Shown piece after piece: positions 1 to 8,988 of a stretch of DNA of 64,000 nt (the first letter of the stretch is position 1; each line of letters begins with the position of its first letter). Below the pieces are notes generated by a model. The model was not told the origin of the DNA, did no database searches, and was given only the letters and a program-made list of their open reading frames with translations. The DNA is from Paraburkholderia tropica (GTDB lineage Bacteria > Pseudomonadota > Gammaproteobacteria > Burkholderiales > Burkholderiaceae). The position numbers and the translations under genes are program-made. The stretch is from NCBI RefSeq assembly GCF_914484835.1, contig NZ_CAJZAR010000033.1:47735-111734 (forward strand), in the 5' to 3' direction.

Positions 1-759
1 GACGGCAAGCCGCGCAAGATGCTGCGCCACAACGACGACCTCTACACCTTCGTGCCGGAGCGCAAGCTCTGCGTCGTCGAAAAACGCCAGAACAAGGACG
101 CCTTCCCGGCGCTGCTCGCCACGAGCGGCAACGAAGTGCTGTCCGTCTACGATCCGAAGATGCTGGGCACCGACCGCGTGGCCGGCATCGACAGCCAGGT
201 GATCGAACTCGATCCGAAAGACGCCTATCGCTTTGCCTACAAGCTGTGGGCCGACGCGAAAACCGGCCTGCTGCTGCGTTCGCAGTTGCTCGATCCGTCG
301 AACGGCCAGGTGCTCCAGCAACTGTCGTTTACGCAGGTGAGCATCGGCGTGCCGGTCGATAAGGCGCCGATCGCCAGCGGCATGCGCAATCTCACGGGCT
401 GGACCGTGGTGCGTCCGCCGCTGCAAAGCGTCGATATGGAAGCGCAGGGCTGGACCTTCGCGCAGAACGTGCCGGGCTTCCGCAAGATTCGCGAGCTGCG
501 CCGCCCGATGGCCGCGCGCGACGCGAACGATCCGCCGATCCCGGTCGATCAGGCTGTGTTCTCGGACGGCCTCTCGGCGGTCTCGATTTTCGTCGAGCCG
601 GTCGAGCACAACAGCCGCAAGGAAGGCGCGGGCAGCACGGGCGCGACGCACGTGCTGGTGAAGCGCAATGGCGATTACTGGATCACGTTGCTCGGCGAGG
701 TGCCCCAGGCCACGTTGCAGCAGTTCGCATCTGCCATAGAATACAAGGCTTCCAAGTAA
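1..759 (+). CDS. rseB: RseB/MucB, sigma-E regulatory periplasmic protein (5' end missing)
   Basis: The reading frame is open from the first base, so the signal peptide and N-terminal part lie outside the window; 252 residues are visible. The sequence matches the MucB/RseB family: a lipoprotein-fold N-terminal domain, then a smaller C-terminal domain starting around the segment NLTGWTVVRPP and running to a short tail. RseB binds the periplasmic side of anti-sigma factor RseA and shields it from DegS-type cleavage; mislocalised lipopolysaccharide and outer-membrane proteins relieve this. The next gene is a Do-family protease, the usual order rpoE-rseA-rseB-mucD, so rpoE and rseA are expected just upstream, off the window. 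I see no disruption in the visible part. Confidence 0.9.
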   Translation, partial: DGKPRKMLRHNDDLYTFVPERKLCVVEKRQNKDAFPALLATSGNEVLSVYDPKMLGTDRVAGIDSQVIELDPKDAYRFAYKLWADAKTGLLLRSQLLDPSNGQVLQQLSFTQVSIGVPVDKAPIASGMRNLTGWTVVRPPLQSVDMEAQGWTFAQNVPGFRKIRELRRPMAARDANDPPIPVDQAVFSDGLSAVSIFVEPVEHNSRKEGAGSTGATHVLVKRNGDYWITLLGEVPQATLQQFASAIEYKASK

Positions 760-790
760 ATCCTGCGGCTGACTACGGGCTGACTACGAT

Positions 791-2326
791 ATGACGATCC
801 TCCCGCTGCGCAAATTTTTCGCGGCCGCGGTGGTGGCGGCGTGCCTGCCGCTCGCCCCGCACATGGCATCGGCGGCGCCTGCCGCCAATCTGCCCGACTT
901 CACCGATCTCGTCGACAAGGTGGGGCCTTCCGTCGTCAACATTCGCACGACCACGCGCGTGACGCTCTCGCAGCGCGGCGGCCTGCCGCCGGGCATGGAT
1001 AACGGCGACATGTCGGAATTCTTCCGCCGCTTCTTCGGCATTCCGTTGCCGCAAGGTCCTCAAGGTGGACAAGGCGGGCAAGGTGGCCAGGGCGGAGGCG
1101 CGTCGCCGCGCGGCGGCCAGGGCGGCGGCGACCAGGACTCCGGTCCCGACGGCGGCAACGACTCCGAACAAAGCAGCGGCGTGGGCTCGGGCTTCATCAT
1201 GACGAACGACGGTTACGTCATGACCAACGCGCACGTGGTCGACGACGCGGACAGCATCTACGTCACGCTCACCGACAAGCGCGAATTCAAGGCGAAGCTG
1301 ATCGGCGTGGACGACCGCACCGACGTGGCCGTCGTGAAAATCCAGGCGAACAACCTGCCGGCCGTGACGGTCGGCGACTCGAACAAGGTGCGCGTGGGCG
1401 AGTGGGTCGTGGCGATCGGCTCGCCGTTCGGCCTCGAAAACACCGTCACCGCGGGCATCGTGAGCGCCAAGGGCCGCGACACCGGCGACTATCTGCCGTT
1501 CATCCAGACCGACGTGGCCGTGAATCCCGGCAACTCGGGCGGTCCGCTGATCAACATGCAGGGCGAGGTGATCGGCATCAACTCGCAGATCTACAGCCGC
1601 ACGGGCGGCTTCATGGGCATTTCGTTCGCGATTCCGATCGATGAGGCGATGCGCGTGGCGGATCAGCTCAAGTCGACGGGCAAGGTCACGCGCGGCCGCA
1701 TCGCCGTGGCGATCGGCGAAGTGACGAAGGACGTCAGCGATTCGCTCGGTCTGCCGAAGGCGCAGGGCGCGCTGGTGTCGAGCGTCGAGCCGGGCGGTCC
1801 GGCCGACAAGGCGGGCATCCAGCCGGGCGACATCATCCTGAAGTTCAACGGCGTGAACGTCGAAACCGCGACCGATCTGCCGCGCATGGTGGGCGACACC
1901 AAGCCGGGCACCAAGGCGACCGTCACGATCTGGCGCAAGGGCGCGACGCGCGACCTGCCGATCACGATCGCCGAAATGCAGGCGGACAAGGGCACGAAGG
2001 CCGACCCGAAGAAGGCGCCGGAGCCGAAGCCGCGGCCGTCGAACGCGCTGGGTCTCTCGGTCACCGACATTCCGGCCGACCAGCTCGCCCAGCTCAAGAT
2101 CAAGGGCGGCGTGGTCGTGGATACGGTGGACGGCCCGGCTGCGCGCGCCGGTCTGCAAAAGGGCGACATCATCCTGCGCGTGGGCGACACCGATGTCGTC
2201 AACGCGAAGCAGTTCCAGGACGCGACCTCGCACCTCGACCCGCAGAAGATGGTGGCGATTCTCGTGCGACGCGGCGACAACACGCAGTTCGTGCCGATCC
2301 GCCCGCGCAATCCGGCGCAGAAGTAA
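791..2326 (+). CDS. mucD: Periplasmic Do-family serine protease (MucD/DegQ type)
   Basis: A 511-residue HtrA-type protease. The N-terminus is a Sec signal peptide ending near ASAAP (about residue 29). The trypsin-like domain carries the triad His148 (TNAHVV), Asp178 (DRTDVAVV) and Ser249 (GNSGGP). Two PDZ domains follow, at about residues 300-385 and 415-505. It should degrade or refold damaged envelope proteins and feed back on the sigma-E pathway with RseB, whose gene ends 31 bases upstream. The region between residues 88 and 130, where HtrA proteins have the variable LA loop, is a Gln/Gly/Ser/Asp-rich low-complexity stretch with GGQ-type repeats. The start is the only ATG placing the signal peptide at the N-terminus. 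It could equally be named degP or degQ; MucD is preferred from context. Confidence 0.95.
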   Translation: MTILPLRKFFAAAVVAACLPLAPHMASAAPAANLPDFTDLVDKVGPSVVNIRTTTRVTLSQRGGLPPGMDNGDMSEFFRRFFGIPLPQGPQGGQGGQGGQGGGASPRGGQGGGDQDSGPDGGNDSEQSSGVGSGFIMTNDGYVMTNAHVVDDADSIYVTLTDKREFKAKLIGVDDRTDVAVVKIQANNLPAVTVGDSNKVRVGEWVVAIGSPFGLENTVTAGIVSAKGRDTGDYLPFIQTDVAVNPGNSGGPLINMQGEVIGINSQIYSRTGGFMGISFAIPIDEAMRVADQLKSTGKVTRGRIAVAIGEVTKDVSDSLGLPKAQGALVSSVEPGGPADKAGIQPGDIILKFNGVNVETATDLPRMVGDTKPGTKATVTIWRKGATRDLPITIAEMQADKGTKADPKKAPEPKPRPSNALGLSVTDIPADQLAQLKIKGGVVVDTVDGPAARAGLQKGDIILRVGDTDVVNAKQFQDATSHLDPQKMVAILVRRGDNTQFVPIRPRNPAQK

Positions 2327-2331
2327 GCCCG

Positions 2332-2664
2332 ATGCACACGCCCATGCGCTCCGCGCCGCCGACGCAGCCGGATAAGGCTGCGCGGGCGAGCGCGCATCTC
2401 GTGCTGTATGGCCGCGCGTGGTGTCATCTGTGCGAGGAGATGCGCGTGGCGCTCGAGCCGCTGGCTGCGGCGGCGGGTGCGCAGGTCGACGTAATCGATG
2501 TCGATTCCGACCCCGCGCTGCAGGCGCGCTACGACGAACTCGTGCCGGTGCTGGTCTGCGACGGCATCGAGTTGTGCCACTACCGGCTCGACGAAGCGCG
2601 CGTGCGCGCCACGCTGGGACTGGGCGCGGCGCCCGCGCCACAGCCCGCGCCACCGGTGGAATAA
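2332..2664 (+). CDS. Glutaredoxin-like thioredoxin-fold protein
   Basis: A 110-residue protein starting 5 bases after the mucD stop, so almost certainly translated from the same mRNA. After about 20 poorly conserved residues it shows a thioredoxin-fold beginning (HLVLYGRAWCHLCEEM) with a C-H-L-C dithiol motif at Cys31 and Cys34, typical of the small glutaredoxin-like family (DUF836 type). A later VPVLVCDG segment holds the cis-proline of the fold. There is no signal peptide, so it should be cytoplasmic. A protein of this family often lies between mucD and lepA in betaproteobacteria; its substrate is not known to me. The C-terminus is an Ala/Pro-rich tail that probably lies outside the fold. 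A downstream in-frame ATG at residue 5 is an alternative start. Confidence 0.85.
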   Translation: MHTPMRSAPPTQPDKAARASAHLVLYGRAWCHLCEEMRVALEPLAAAAGAQVDVIDVDSDPALQARYDELVPVLVCDGIELCHYRLDEARVRATLGLGAAPAPQPAPPVE

Positions 2665-2748
2665 GGCTGCGGCCCGCAACGGAACGGGCCCTGGCATGAA
2701 CTATCCGTTACTTCTCAGCACCGTTCGCCTGCCGACACCTATTTCGGC

Positions 2749-2754
2749 TAAAAT
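2749..2754 (+). promoter_or_regulatory. Possible -10 element upstream of lepA
   Basis: TAAAAT in the context GGCTAAAATAG lies about 80 bases before the lepA start. The best -35 candidate (TTCGCC at 2724) is weak and gives a 19-base spacer. Transcription from here would start near 2761 and pass through the hairpin at 2780-2814 before reaching lepA. Confidence 0.35.
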
Positions 2755-2779
2755 AGTTCGGTTTTTCATCTGTTTACGA

Positions 2780-2814
2780 GGCGTGCCCAGCTTTCGTTTG
2801 GGGCGCGCCTTTTT
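2780..2814 (+). terminator. Terminator-like hairpin in the lepA leader
   Basis: GGCGTGCCC (2780-2788) pairs with GGGCGCGCC (2801-2809) and is followed by five T residues. It sits only 17 bases before the lepA start codon, downstream of the candidate -10 at 2749. It may end the rseB-mucD-glutaredoxin transcript or act as an attenuator for lepA. Confidence 0.55.
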
Positions 2815-2831
2815 CGCTTGATCGGCACTGA

Positions 2832-4625
2832 ATGGATCATATTCGCAACTTCTCGATCATTGCGCACATCGACCATGGCAAGTCGACGCTCGCCGATCGC
2901 ATCATCCAACTGTGCGGCGGCTTGTCCGACCGCGAAATGGAAGCGCAGGTGCTCGACTCGATGGATCTCGAGCGCGAGCGCGGCATCACGATCAAGGCGC
3001 AGACCGCGGCCCTCACGTACAAGGCACGTGACGGCAAGGTCTACAACCTGAACCTGATCGACACGCCTGGCCACGTCGACTTCTCGTACGAAGTCAGCCG
3101 CTCCCTGTCCGCGTGCGAAGGCGCGCTGCTCGTGGTGGACGCGAGCCAGGGCGTCGAGGCGCAGACCGTGGCCAACTGCTACACGGCTATCGAGCTGGGC
3201 GTGGAAGTCGTGCCCGTGCTCAACAAGATCGACCTGCCCGCCGCCAACCCCGAAAACGCCATCGAGGAAATCGAGGACGTGATCGGCATCGACGCGACCG
3301 ACGCCACGCACTGCAGTGCGAAGACCGGCCTCGGCGTGGACGACGTGCTCGAATCGATCATCGCCAAGGTCCCGCCGCCCAAGGGCGACCCGGAAGCACC
3401 GCTGCAGGCGCTGATCATCGACTCGTGGTTCGACAACTACGTCGGCGTGGTCATGCTCGTGCGTATCGTCAACGGCACGCTGCGTCCGAAGGACAAGATC
3501 AAGCTGATGGCCACTGGCGCGCAGTATCCGGTCGAGCACGTCGGCGTGTTCGCGCCGAAGTCGCGCAACCTGGAATCGCTGTCGGCGGGGCAGGTGGGCT
3601 TCATCATCGCGGGCATCAAGGAACTCGCCGCCACCAAGGTCGGCGACACCGTCACGCTCGTGAACCGTCCCGCGCCGGAACCGCTGCCGGGCTTCAAGGA
3701 AGTGAAGCCGCAGGTGTTCGCGGGTCTCTATCCGGTCGAGGCGAACCAGTACGACGCGCTGCGCGAATCGCTCGAAAAGCTCAAGCTCAACGACGCTTCG
3801 CTGCAATACGAGCCGGAAGTGTCGCAGGCGCTGGGCTTCGGCTTCCGCTGCGGCTTCCTGGGCCTGCTGCACATGGAAATCGTGCAGGAGCGTCTCGAAC
3901 GCGAGTTCGACATGGACCTCATCACCACGGCCCCGACCGTGGTGTACGAAGTGGTCCAGGCCGACGGTACGCTGGTCAAGGTCGAGAATCCGGCGAAGAT
4001 GCCGGAGCCGTCGAGGATCGCCGAAATCCGCGAGCCGATCGTCACGGTCAACCTGTACATGCCGCAGGACTATGTGGGTTCGGTCATCACGCTCTGTACG
4101 CAGAAGCGCGGCAGCCAGATCAACATGCAGTACCACGGCCGCCAGGTGCAGCTCACGTACGAAATCCCGATGGCGGAAATCGTGCTGGACTTCTTCGACC
4201 GCCTGAAGTCGGTGTCGCGCGGTTACGCGTCGATGGACTACGAGTTCAAGGAAAACCGCAGCGCGGACGTCGTGAAGGTCGACATGCTGATCAACGGCGA
4301 CAAGGTCGATGCGCTGTCCATCATCGTGCACCGTTCGCAGTCGCAGTATCGCGGCCGCGAAGTGGCGGCGAAGATGCGCGAGATCATTCCGCGCCAGATG
4401 TACGACGTGGCCATTCAGGCGGCGATCGGCGCGCACATCATCGCGCGCGAGAACATCAAGGCGCTGCGCAAGAACGTGCTGGCCAAGTGCTACGGCGGCG
4501 ATATCTCGCGTAAGAAGAAGCTTCTCGAAAAGCAAAAAGAAGGCAAGAAGCGGATGAAGCAGGTGGGTTCCGTGGAAATTCCTCAGGAGGCCTTCCTCGC
4601 GATCCTGCGCGTCGAAGACAAATAA
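2832..4625 (+). CDS. lepA: Elongation factor 4 (LepA), ribosome back-translocase GTPase
   Basis: A 597-residue translational GTPase of full family length. The G domain shows G1 AHIDHGKST (11-19), the switch II motif DTPGH (77-81) and NKID (131-134), followed by the EF-G-like domains II, III and V. The LepA-specific C-terminal domain ends in a Lys-rich segment ([21 protein letters not shown]) that contacts the ribosome. EF4 binds ribosomes and affects translation initiation or elongation under ionic or cold stress. lepB follows after 21 bases, the classical lepA-lepB pair. The start is the ATG giving the conserved [19 protein letters not shown] beginning. Confidence 0.98.
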   Translation: MDHIRNFSIIAHIDHGKSTLADRIIQLCGGLSDREMEAQVLDSMDLERERGITIKAQTAALTYKARDGKVYNLNLIDTPGHVDFSYEVSRSLSACEGALLVVDASQGVEAQTVANCYTAIELGVEVVPVLNKIDLPAANPENAIEEIEDVIGIDATDATHCSAKTGLGVDDVLESIIAKVPPPKGDPEAPLQALIIDSWFDNYVGVVMLVRIVNGTLRPKDKIKLMATGAQYPVEHVGVFAPKSRNLESLSAGQVGFIIAGIKELAATKVGDTVTLVNRPAPEPLPGFKEVKPQVFAGLYPVEANQYDALRESLEKLKLNDASLQYEPEVSQALGFGFRCGFLGLLHMEIVQERLEREFDMDLITTAPTVVYEVVQADGTLVKVENPAKMPEPSRIAEIREPIVTVNLYMPQDYVGSVITLCTQKRGSQINMQYHGRQVQLTYEIPMAEIVLDFFDRLKSVSRGYASMDYEFKENRSADVVKVDMLINGDKVDALSIIVHRSQSQYRGREVAAKMREIIPRQMYDVAIQAAIGAHIIARENIKALRKNVLAKCYGGDISRKKKLLEKQKEGKKRMKQVGSVEIPQEAFLAILRVEDK

Positions 4626-4646
4626 GCCCGAACAACGGACCTCTAC

Positions 4647-5543
4647 ATGAATTTTGCGCTGATCCTTTTTGTGCTCGTCGTTTTGACGGGCATCGCGTGG
4701 GTTGCAGACAAGCTGGTTTTCATGCCGCGCCGGCGCCTCGCCGCCGATGCGGCCGTCGCCGAGTTCGACCGTCAGCAGCAGCGTGTGGGCGAGCGTTTCG
4801 CCGACGAGAACGCGCCGCAAACGCGTCAAAACCTGCGTAACGAAAAGCTGCGCCAGCCGTGGTGGCTCGAATACACGGCGAGCTTCTTTCCCGTGATCCT
4901 GATCGTGTTCCTCGTGCGCTCGTTCGTCGTGGAGCCGTTCAAGATTCCGTCGGGCTCGATGGTGCCGACGCTGCTGGTGGGCGACTTCATCCTCGTGAAC
5001 AAGTTCGACTACGGCATCCGTCTGCCGATCACCAACACGAAGATCACGCAGGGCCGCGGCCTCGAGCGCGGCGACGTGGTGGTGTTCCGCTATCCGAAAG
5101 ACGAGTCGGTCGACTACATCAAGCGTGTGATCGGCCTGCCCGGCGACGTGGTCGCGTATCAGGACAAGCAGCTCACGATCAACGGCAAGCCGGTGCCCGA
5201 AGCGCCGCAAGCCGATTACTTCGACGAAGAGCGCATCGGCTACGCGAAGCAGTTCACGGAAGATCTCGGCAACGGCCGCAAGAACAACATCCTGAACAAC
5301 CCCGCCGTGCCGCCGTTCATCGTGGGCGCCGAAGACTATCCGTATCGCGACAACTGCCAGTACAACGCACGCGGCGTGATCTGCAAGGTGCCGGCCGGCC
5401 ATTACTTCATGATGGGCGATAACCGCGACAACAGCGCCGACAGCCGTTACTGGGGTTTCGTGCCCGACGCGAACGTCGTCGGCCGCGCGTTCTTCATCTG
5501 GATGAACTTCAGCAGTCTGAAGCGCATCGGTTCGTTCGAGTGA
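4647..5543 (+). CDS. lepB: Signal peptidase I
   Basis: A 298-residue inner-membrane serine protease that removes signal peptides from Sec and Tat substrates. There are two membrane segments (about residues 2-20 and 80-96), a charged cytoplasmic loop between them, and a large periplasmic catalytic domain. The Ser/Lys dyad is Ser104 in PSGSM and Lys159 in the segment IKRVIGLPGD. The late motif GDNRDNSADSRYWG is the conserved box E. It lies 21 bases downstream of lepA and is probably co-transcribed with it. It would process exported proteins encoded here such as MucD, PstS and the PCuAC protein. The ATG start is preceded by a modest purine-rich stretch. Confidence 0.97.
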   Translation: MNFALILFVLVVLTGIAWVADKLVFMPRRRLAADAAVAEFDRQQQRVGERFADENAPQTRQNLRNEKLRQPWWLEYTASFFPVILIVFLVRSFVVEPFKIPSGSMVPTLLVGDFILVNKFDYGIRLPITNTKITQGRGLERGDVVVFRYPKDESVDYIKRVIGLPGDVVAYQDKQLTINGKPVPEAPQADYFDEERIGYAKQFTEDLGNGRKNNILNNPAVPPFIVGAEDYPYRDNCQYNARGVICKVPAGHYFMMGDNRDNSADSRYWGFVPDANVVGRAFFIWMNFSSLKRIGSFE

Positions 5544-5668
5544 TGGGCGCGTGTTGCGGCTCGCCGCTGCAACACGCTCAGCCAGCATCGAGCGCGCGAA
5601 CGAGTCGTCCCGCATCTTCGCGCGCTACTTGAAGAACCCGCGGTAAGGTCGCTTCATCATGGTTTTTC

Positions 5669-5704
5669 GCCCGCCGCCCCGCGTTTTCGCCGGGGGCGGC
5701 GGGC
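5669..5704. other. Strong GC-only hairpin between lepB and rnc
   Basis: GCCCGCCGCCCC (5669-5680) and GGGGCGGCGGGC (5693-5704) form a perfect 12-bp stem around a 12-base loop. No T-tract follows on either strand, so it is not a standard terminator. It lies immediately upstream of a -10-like element and 17 bases before the rnc start. Confidence 0.7.
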
Positions 5705-5708
5705 GCGT

Positions 5709-5714
5709 TATACT
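5709..5714 (+). promoter_or_regulatory. Possible -10 element directly before rnc
   Basis: TATACT ends 6 bases before the rnc ATG at 5721, so a transcript from it would begin at or next to the start codon, that is, be leaderless. The -35 candidate TTTTCG (5684) is weak with a 19-base spacer. Confidence 0.35.
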
Positions 5715-5720
5715 CTCCCC

Positions 5721-6908
5721 ATGCCCCAATCTCCGTTGGAAAGCCGACTGCGCTACGAATTTCGCAATGCGGAATTGTTGCGCCAGGCTCTCACCCACCG
5801 CAGTCACAGTGCCACGCATAACGAACGCCTCGAGTTTCTCGGCGATTCGGTCCTGAATTGCGCGGTGGCGGCCCTATTGTTCCAACGTTTTGGCAAGCTG
5901 GACGAAGGCGACCTCTCGCGCGTGCGCGCGAATCTGGTCAAGCAGCAGTCGCTCTACGAGATCGCTCAGGCCCTCAATATCGCCGACGGCCTGCGTCTCG
6001 GCGAAGGCGAGCTGCGCAGCGGCGGCTTCCGTCGTCCGTCGATCCTCGCGGACGCGCTCGAAGCCATCTTCGGCGCGATCTTCCTCGACGGCGGTTTCGA
6101 TGCCGCGCAGACGGTCATCAAGCGCCTCTACGTGCCGATTCTCGATCACATCGACCCGCGCACGCTCGGCAAGGATGCCAAGACGCTGCTGCAGGAATAC
6201 CTGCAAGGTCACAAGATCGCGCTGCCCACCTATACCGTGGTCGCCACGCATGGTGCGGCGCACAATCAGCAATTCGAAGTCGAATGCACGGTGCCCAAGC
6301 TCGACGTGAAGGTGTCGGGCTCGGGCGCGAGCCGCCGCGCGGCCGAACAGGCCGCCGCGAAGAAGGCGCTCGACGAGGTCGTGGCCGCCGCGCCCGCGCT
6401 GGTGACCAAGCCGCGCCGTTCGAAGGGCGCCCGCGCGCCCAAGCCCGAACCCGAAGTCGTGCCGGGCGTGACCGGCGTGCAGGGCGCGCTCGATCTGCGC
6501 TCGCCGGAACGCCGTGCGCGCGGCGACCGGCCCATTCTGGGCGTGCCTGCTGCTGTTGCGGCGGCGACGGGCGAGGCGGGTGAGCGCGCTCCGGTGTCGC
6601 TGGCCGCGCCGCTCGCGGTGATCCGCGCCGCGCACGTGCAGGAAAAAGGTGCGGAAAAGGGCACCGAGAAGGGCGCTGAAAAACCCGTCGAAAAATCCGC
6701 TGAAAAGCCCGCCGACAAAGCCTTCGACGGCGTGCCGTCGGCCGGGTCGATCGCATCGCGCGCCACGCGCAGCCGCGAGGCGCAAAATGGCGCTTCGGGT
6801 GATACGGGCGCGTCGAATGACGCATCCAGCACCTCGTCCGGCGCCGTCGAGACGAGCGCCGAAGTCGGCGCGGCGCTGCCCGTGCGCGCCGCCGACGCCG
6901 GTCACTGA
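5721..6908 (+). CDS. rnc: Ribonuclease III with long C-terminal extension
   Basis: A 395-residue protein, where typical bacterial RNase III has about 225-250. The RNase III domain has the signature [12 protein letters not shown] with acidic residues Glu38 and Asp42, and a second catalytic pair Asp112 and Glu115 ([12 protein letters not shown]). A double-stranded-RNA-binding domain occupies roughly residues 155-225. The last 170 residues are low-complexity: Ala/Pro/Arg-rich, a run of EKGAEK-like repeats, then Ser/Ala-rich sequence. Long tails of this kind occur in Burkholderia homologues as far as I recall, and are probably disordered. It processes rRNA and cleaves double-stranded RNA. era follows, as in most proteobacteria. 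The start gives [14 protein letters not shown], in register with the family. Confidence 0.96.
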   Translation: MPQSPLESRLRYEFRNAELLRQALTHRSHSATHNERLEFLGDSVLNCAVAALLFQRFGKLDEGDLSRVRANLVKQQSLYEIAQALNIADGLRLGEGELRSGGFRRPSILADALEAIFGAIFLDGGFDAAQTVIKRLYVPILDHIDPRTLGKDAKTLLQEYLQGHKIALPTYTVVATHGAAHNQQFEVECTVPKLDVKVSGSGASRRAAEQAAAKKALDEVVAAAPALVTKPRRSKGARAPKPEPEVVPGVTGVQGALDLRSPERRARGDRPILGVPAAVAAATGEAGERAPVSLAAPLAVIRAAHVQEKGAEKGTEKGAEKPVEKSAEKPADKAFDGVPSAGSIASRATRSREAQNGASGDTGASNDASSTSSGAVETSAEVGAALPVRAADAGH

Positions 6909-7001
6909 ACCTGTCGAGCGCGCGCGTCGTCCGCGCGCGCCGCATCTGTCGCATCCTGTCTGTTGCAGCCCAATCTGTCGCATCCATTCTCCGATCCGAT
7001 C

Positions 7002-7907
7002 ATGAACGCTCCCACCACTACTCCTGCCGGTTTTCGTTGCGGCATGGTCGCGATCGTCGGCCGTCCCAACGTTGGCAAATCCACGCTGATGAACGCCCTC
7101 GTGGGCCAGAAGATCAGCATCACGTCGCGCAAGGCGCAGACCACGCGCCACCGCATCACCGGCATCAACACGACCGAAGACGCGCAGTACATCTTCGTCG
7201 ACACGCCGGGTTTCCAGACGCGCCATAGCACCGCGCTGAACCGCTCGCTGAACCGCGCCGTGACCTCGACGCTCAGCTCGGTCGACGCCGTGCTGTTCGT
7301 GATCGAAGCCGGCAAGTTCGGTCCGGACGACCAGAAGGTGCTGGACCTGATTCCGCCGAACGCGCCCGCGATCCTGATCGCCAACAAGATCGATACGGTG
7401 AAGGACAAGGCCACGCTCTATCCGTTTATCGAAGGCGTGCAGAAGCTGCGCGAATTCCGCGAGATCGTGCCGCTGTCGGCGAAAAATACCGACGACATCA
7501 AGCGTCTGCTGGCGGTGCTCAAGCCGTATCTGCCCGAAGGCGAGCCGATCTACGGCGAAGACGACCTGACCGATCGCAGCGAGCGCTTCCTCGCCGCCGA
7601 AATCCTGCGCGAAAAAGTGTTCCGCTGGACCGGCGACGAACTGCCGTACACGAGCACGGTGGTGATCGAGAAGTTCGAGCAGGAAGGGCGTCTGCGCCGC
7701 ATCTTCGCGACGATTCTCGTCGAGCGCGACACGCAGAAGGCGATGGTGATCGGCCAGAAGGGCGCCAAGCTCAAGCAGATCAGCACCGAGGCGCGCCTCG
7801 ACATGGAAAAGCTGTTCGACGGTCCGGTCTATCTGGAAACCTTCGTGAAGGTCAAGAGCGGCTGGGCCGACAACGAAGCCGGTCTGCGCGCTTACGGCTA
7901 CGAGTGA
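7002..7907 (+). CDS. era: GTPase Era, 16S rRNA maturation factor
   Basis: A 301-residue GTPase. The motifs are G1 GRPNVGKST (20-28), DTPG (67-70) and NKID (128-131), and a C-terminal KH domain with the GxxG loop in [12 protein letters not shown]. Era binds the 3' end of 16S rRNA and assists 30S assembly. It follows rnc after 93 bases and precedes recO by 31 bases, the conserved rnc-era-recO order. A TTG at 6963 would add 13 residues, but the ATG at 7002 gives the family's normal N-terminus just before the first beta-strand ([11 protein letters not shown]), so I chose it. Confidence 0.96.
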   Translation: MNAPTTTPAGFRCGMVAIVGRPNVGKSTLMNALVGQKISITSRKAQTTRHRITGINTTEDAQYIFVDTPGFQTRHSTALNRSLNRAVTSTLSSVDAVLFVIEAGKFGPDDQKVLDLIPPNAPAILIANKIDTVKDKATLYPFIEGVQKLREFREIVPLSAKNTDDIKRLLAVLKPYLPEGEPIYGEDDLTDRSERFLAAEILREKVFRWTGDELPYTSTVVIEKFEQEGRLRRIFATILVERDTQKAMVIGQKGAKLKQISTEARLDMEKLFDGPVYLETFVKVKSGWADNEAGLRAYGYE

Positions 7908-7938
7908 TCCGATCCGCCGATCCGCGACGACTGACAGG

Positions 7939-8988
7939 ATGAGCGACGGGATGAGCGACGGCGAAACCGGAACCCTGAACGACGATTGGTCCGCGCCCGA
8001 CGCGCCCGACGCGCCCGACGCGCCCGACGCGCCCGACGCGCCTGACGTGAACTCGCGCGCCGACGACGACTTCGAGTCGCCGTCCGGCGGTGGCGCACGC
8101 ACGCCGCCCGCGCGCAGCCGGCGCGCGAAACCCGCGCTGAAGGCCACTTCGTCGTCGCGTGACGATCTGGGCGAGGGCGCCGACGCCACGCTCGAACGCC
8201 GCGCCGAACCGCGCGCGCCCCGCAAGACCACCGCGCGCTCGCAACTGCCGCGCACGCCGCGCAGCACGGCTTCCGACTATCGCGTCGCCGAGCAGCCGGC
8301 CTTCGTGCTGCACAGCTATCCGTATCGCGAAACCAGCCTGATCATCGACGTGCTCTCGCGCGATCACGGCCGCGTCGCGCTCGTCGCGAAGGGCGCGAAG
8401 CGTCCGCATTCGGCGTTGCGCGGCGTGCTGCAAACCTTCCAGCCGCTCACGCTGAACTGGACCGGCAAGGGCGAGGTGCGCACGCTCACCGGCGCCGAAT
8501 GGGTCGGTGGCATGTTGCCGCTGACCGGCGACGCGCTGCTGTGCGGCTTCTACGTCAATGAGCTGCTGGTGAAGTTCCTCGCGCGTGAAGATCCGCATCC
8601 CGCGCTGTTCAATCATTACGTCGTCACGCTCACGCGCCTCGCGCACGATCTGCCGCCCGTGCAGGTGCTGCGCTCGTTCGAACGCGTGCTGCTGCGCGAC
8701 ACCGGCTACGCGCTCGCGCTCAACCGCACCGTGAACCGCAAGACCGTGGTGGCCGAAGGGCGCTACGTGTTCGATCCCGAGCGCGGCGTGCGCGAAGCCT
8801 CCGACGAGTGGCCCGCGCACTGGCCGGTGCTCTCGGGCCAGACGTTGCTCGACATGGAAGAGGACGATTACCATCGTCCCCAGACCGTCACGCAGAGCAA
8901 GGCGCTGATGCGTTTCCTGCTGAATACTTACCTTGGCGGCACGCCGCTCGCGACGCGCCAGATCCTGATCGACCTGCAGAACCTATGA
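7939..8988 (+). CDS. recO: DNA repair protein RecO with N-terminal low-complexity extension
   Basis: A 349-residue RecO; the recognisable protein begins only near residue 114 ([20 protein letters not shown]), which gives a core close to the usual 240 residues. RecO works with RecF and RecR to load RecA on SSB-coated single-stranded DNA. The first 113 residues are acidic and Pro/Ala/Arg-rich, and include six DAP repeats encoded by a 9-base tandem repeat (7993-8046). The frame stays open with the same codon bias through the extension, so it is probably translated, but the true start could be further in; two ATGs (7939, 7951) sit after a weak ribosome site. The stop overlaps the pdxJ start (ATGA), implying translational coupling. 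Confidence 0.93.
   Translation: MSDGMSDGETGTLNDDWSAPDAPDAPDAPDAPDAPDVNSRADDDFESPSGGGARTPPARSRRAKPALKATSSSRDDLGEGADATLERRAEPRAPRKTTARSQLPRTPRSTASDYRVAEQPAFVLHSYPYRETSLIIDVLSRDHGRVALVAKGAKRPHSALRGVLQTFQPLTLNWTGKGEVRTLTGAEWVGGMLPLTGDALLCGFYVNELLVKFLAREDPHPALFNHYVVTLTRLAHDLPPVQVLRSFERVLLRDTGYALALNRTVNRKTVVAEGRYVFDPERGVREASDEWPAHWPVLSGQTLLDMEEDDYHRPQTVTQSKALMRFLLNTYLGGTPLATRQILIDLQNL
7993..8046 (+). repeat. 9-base tandem repeat inside recO (six units)
   Basis: Five perfect copies of GCGCCCGAC followed by one copy with a single change (GCGCCTGAC). They encode six Ala-Pro-Asp units in the RecO N-terminal extension. The unit is a multiple of three, so copy-number change would alter length without shifting frame. 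Confidence 0.95.

Noticed and set aside
6650..6725. EKGAEK-like repeats in rnc as evidence of a frameshift or fusion
   Set aside because: The frame is continuous with the RNase III domain, codon bias is unchanged and the segment ends in a normal stop before era.
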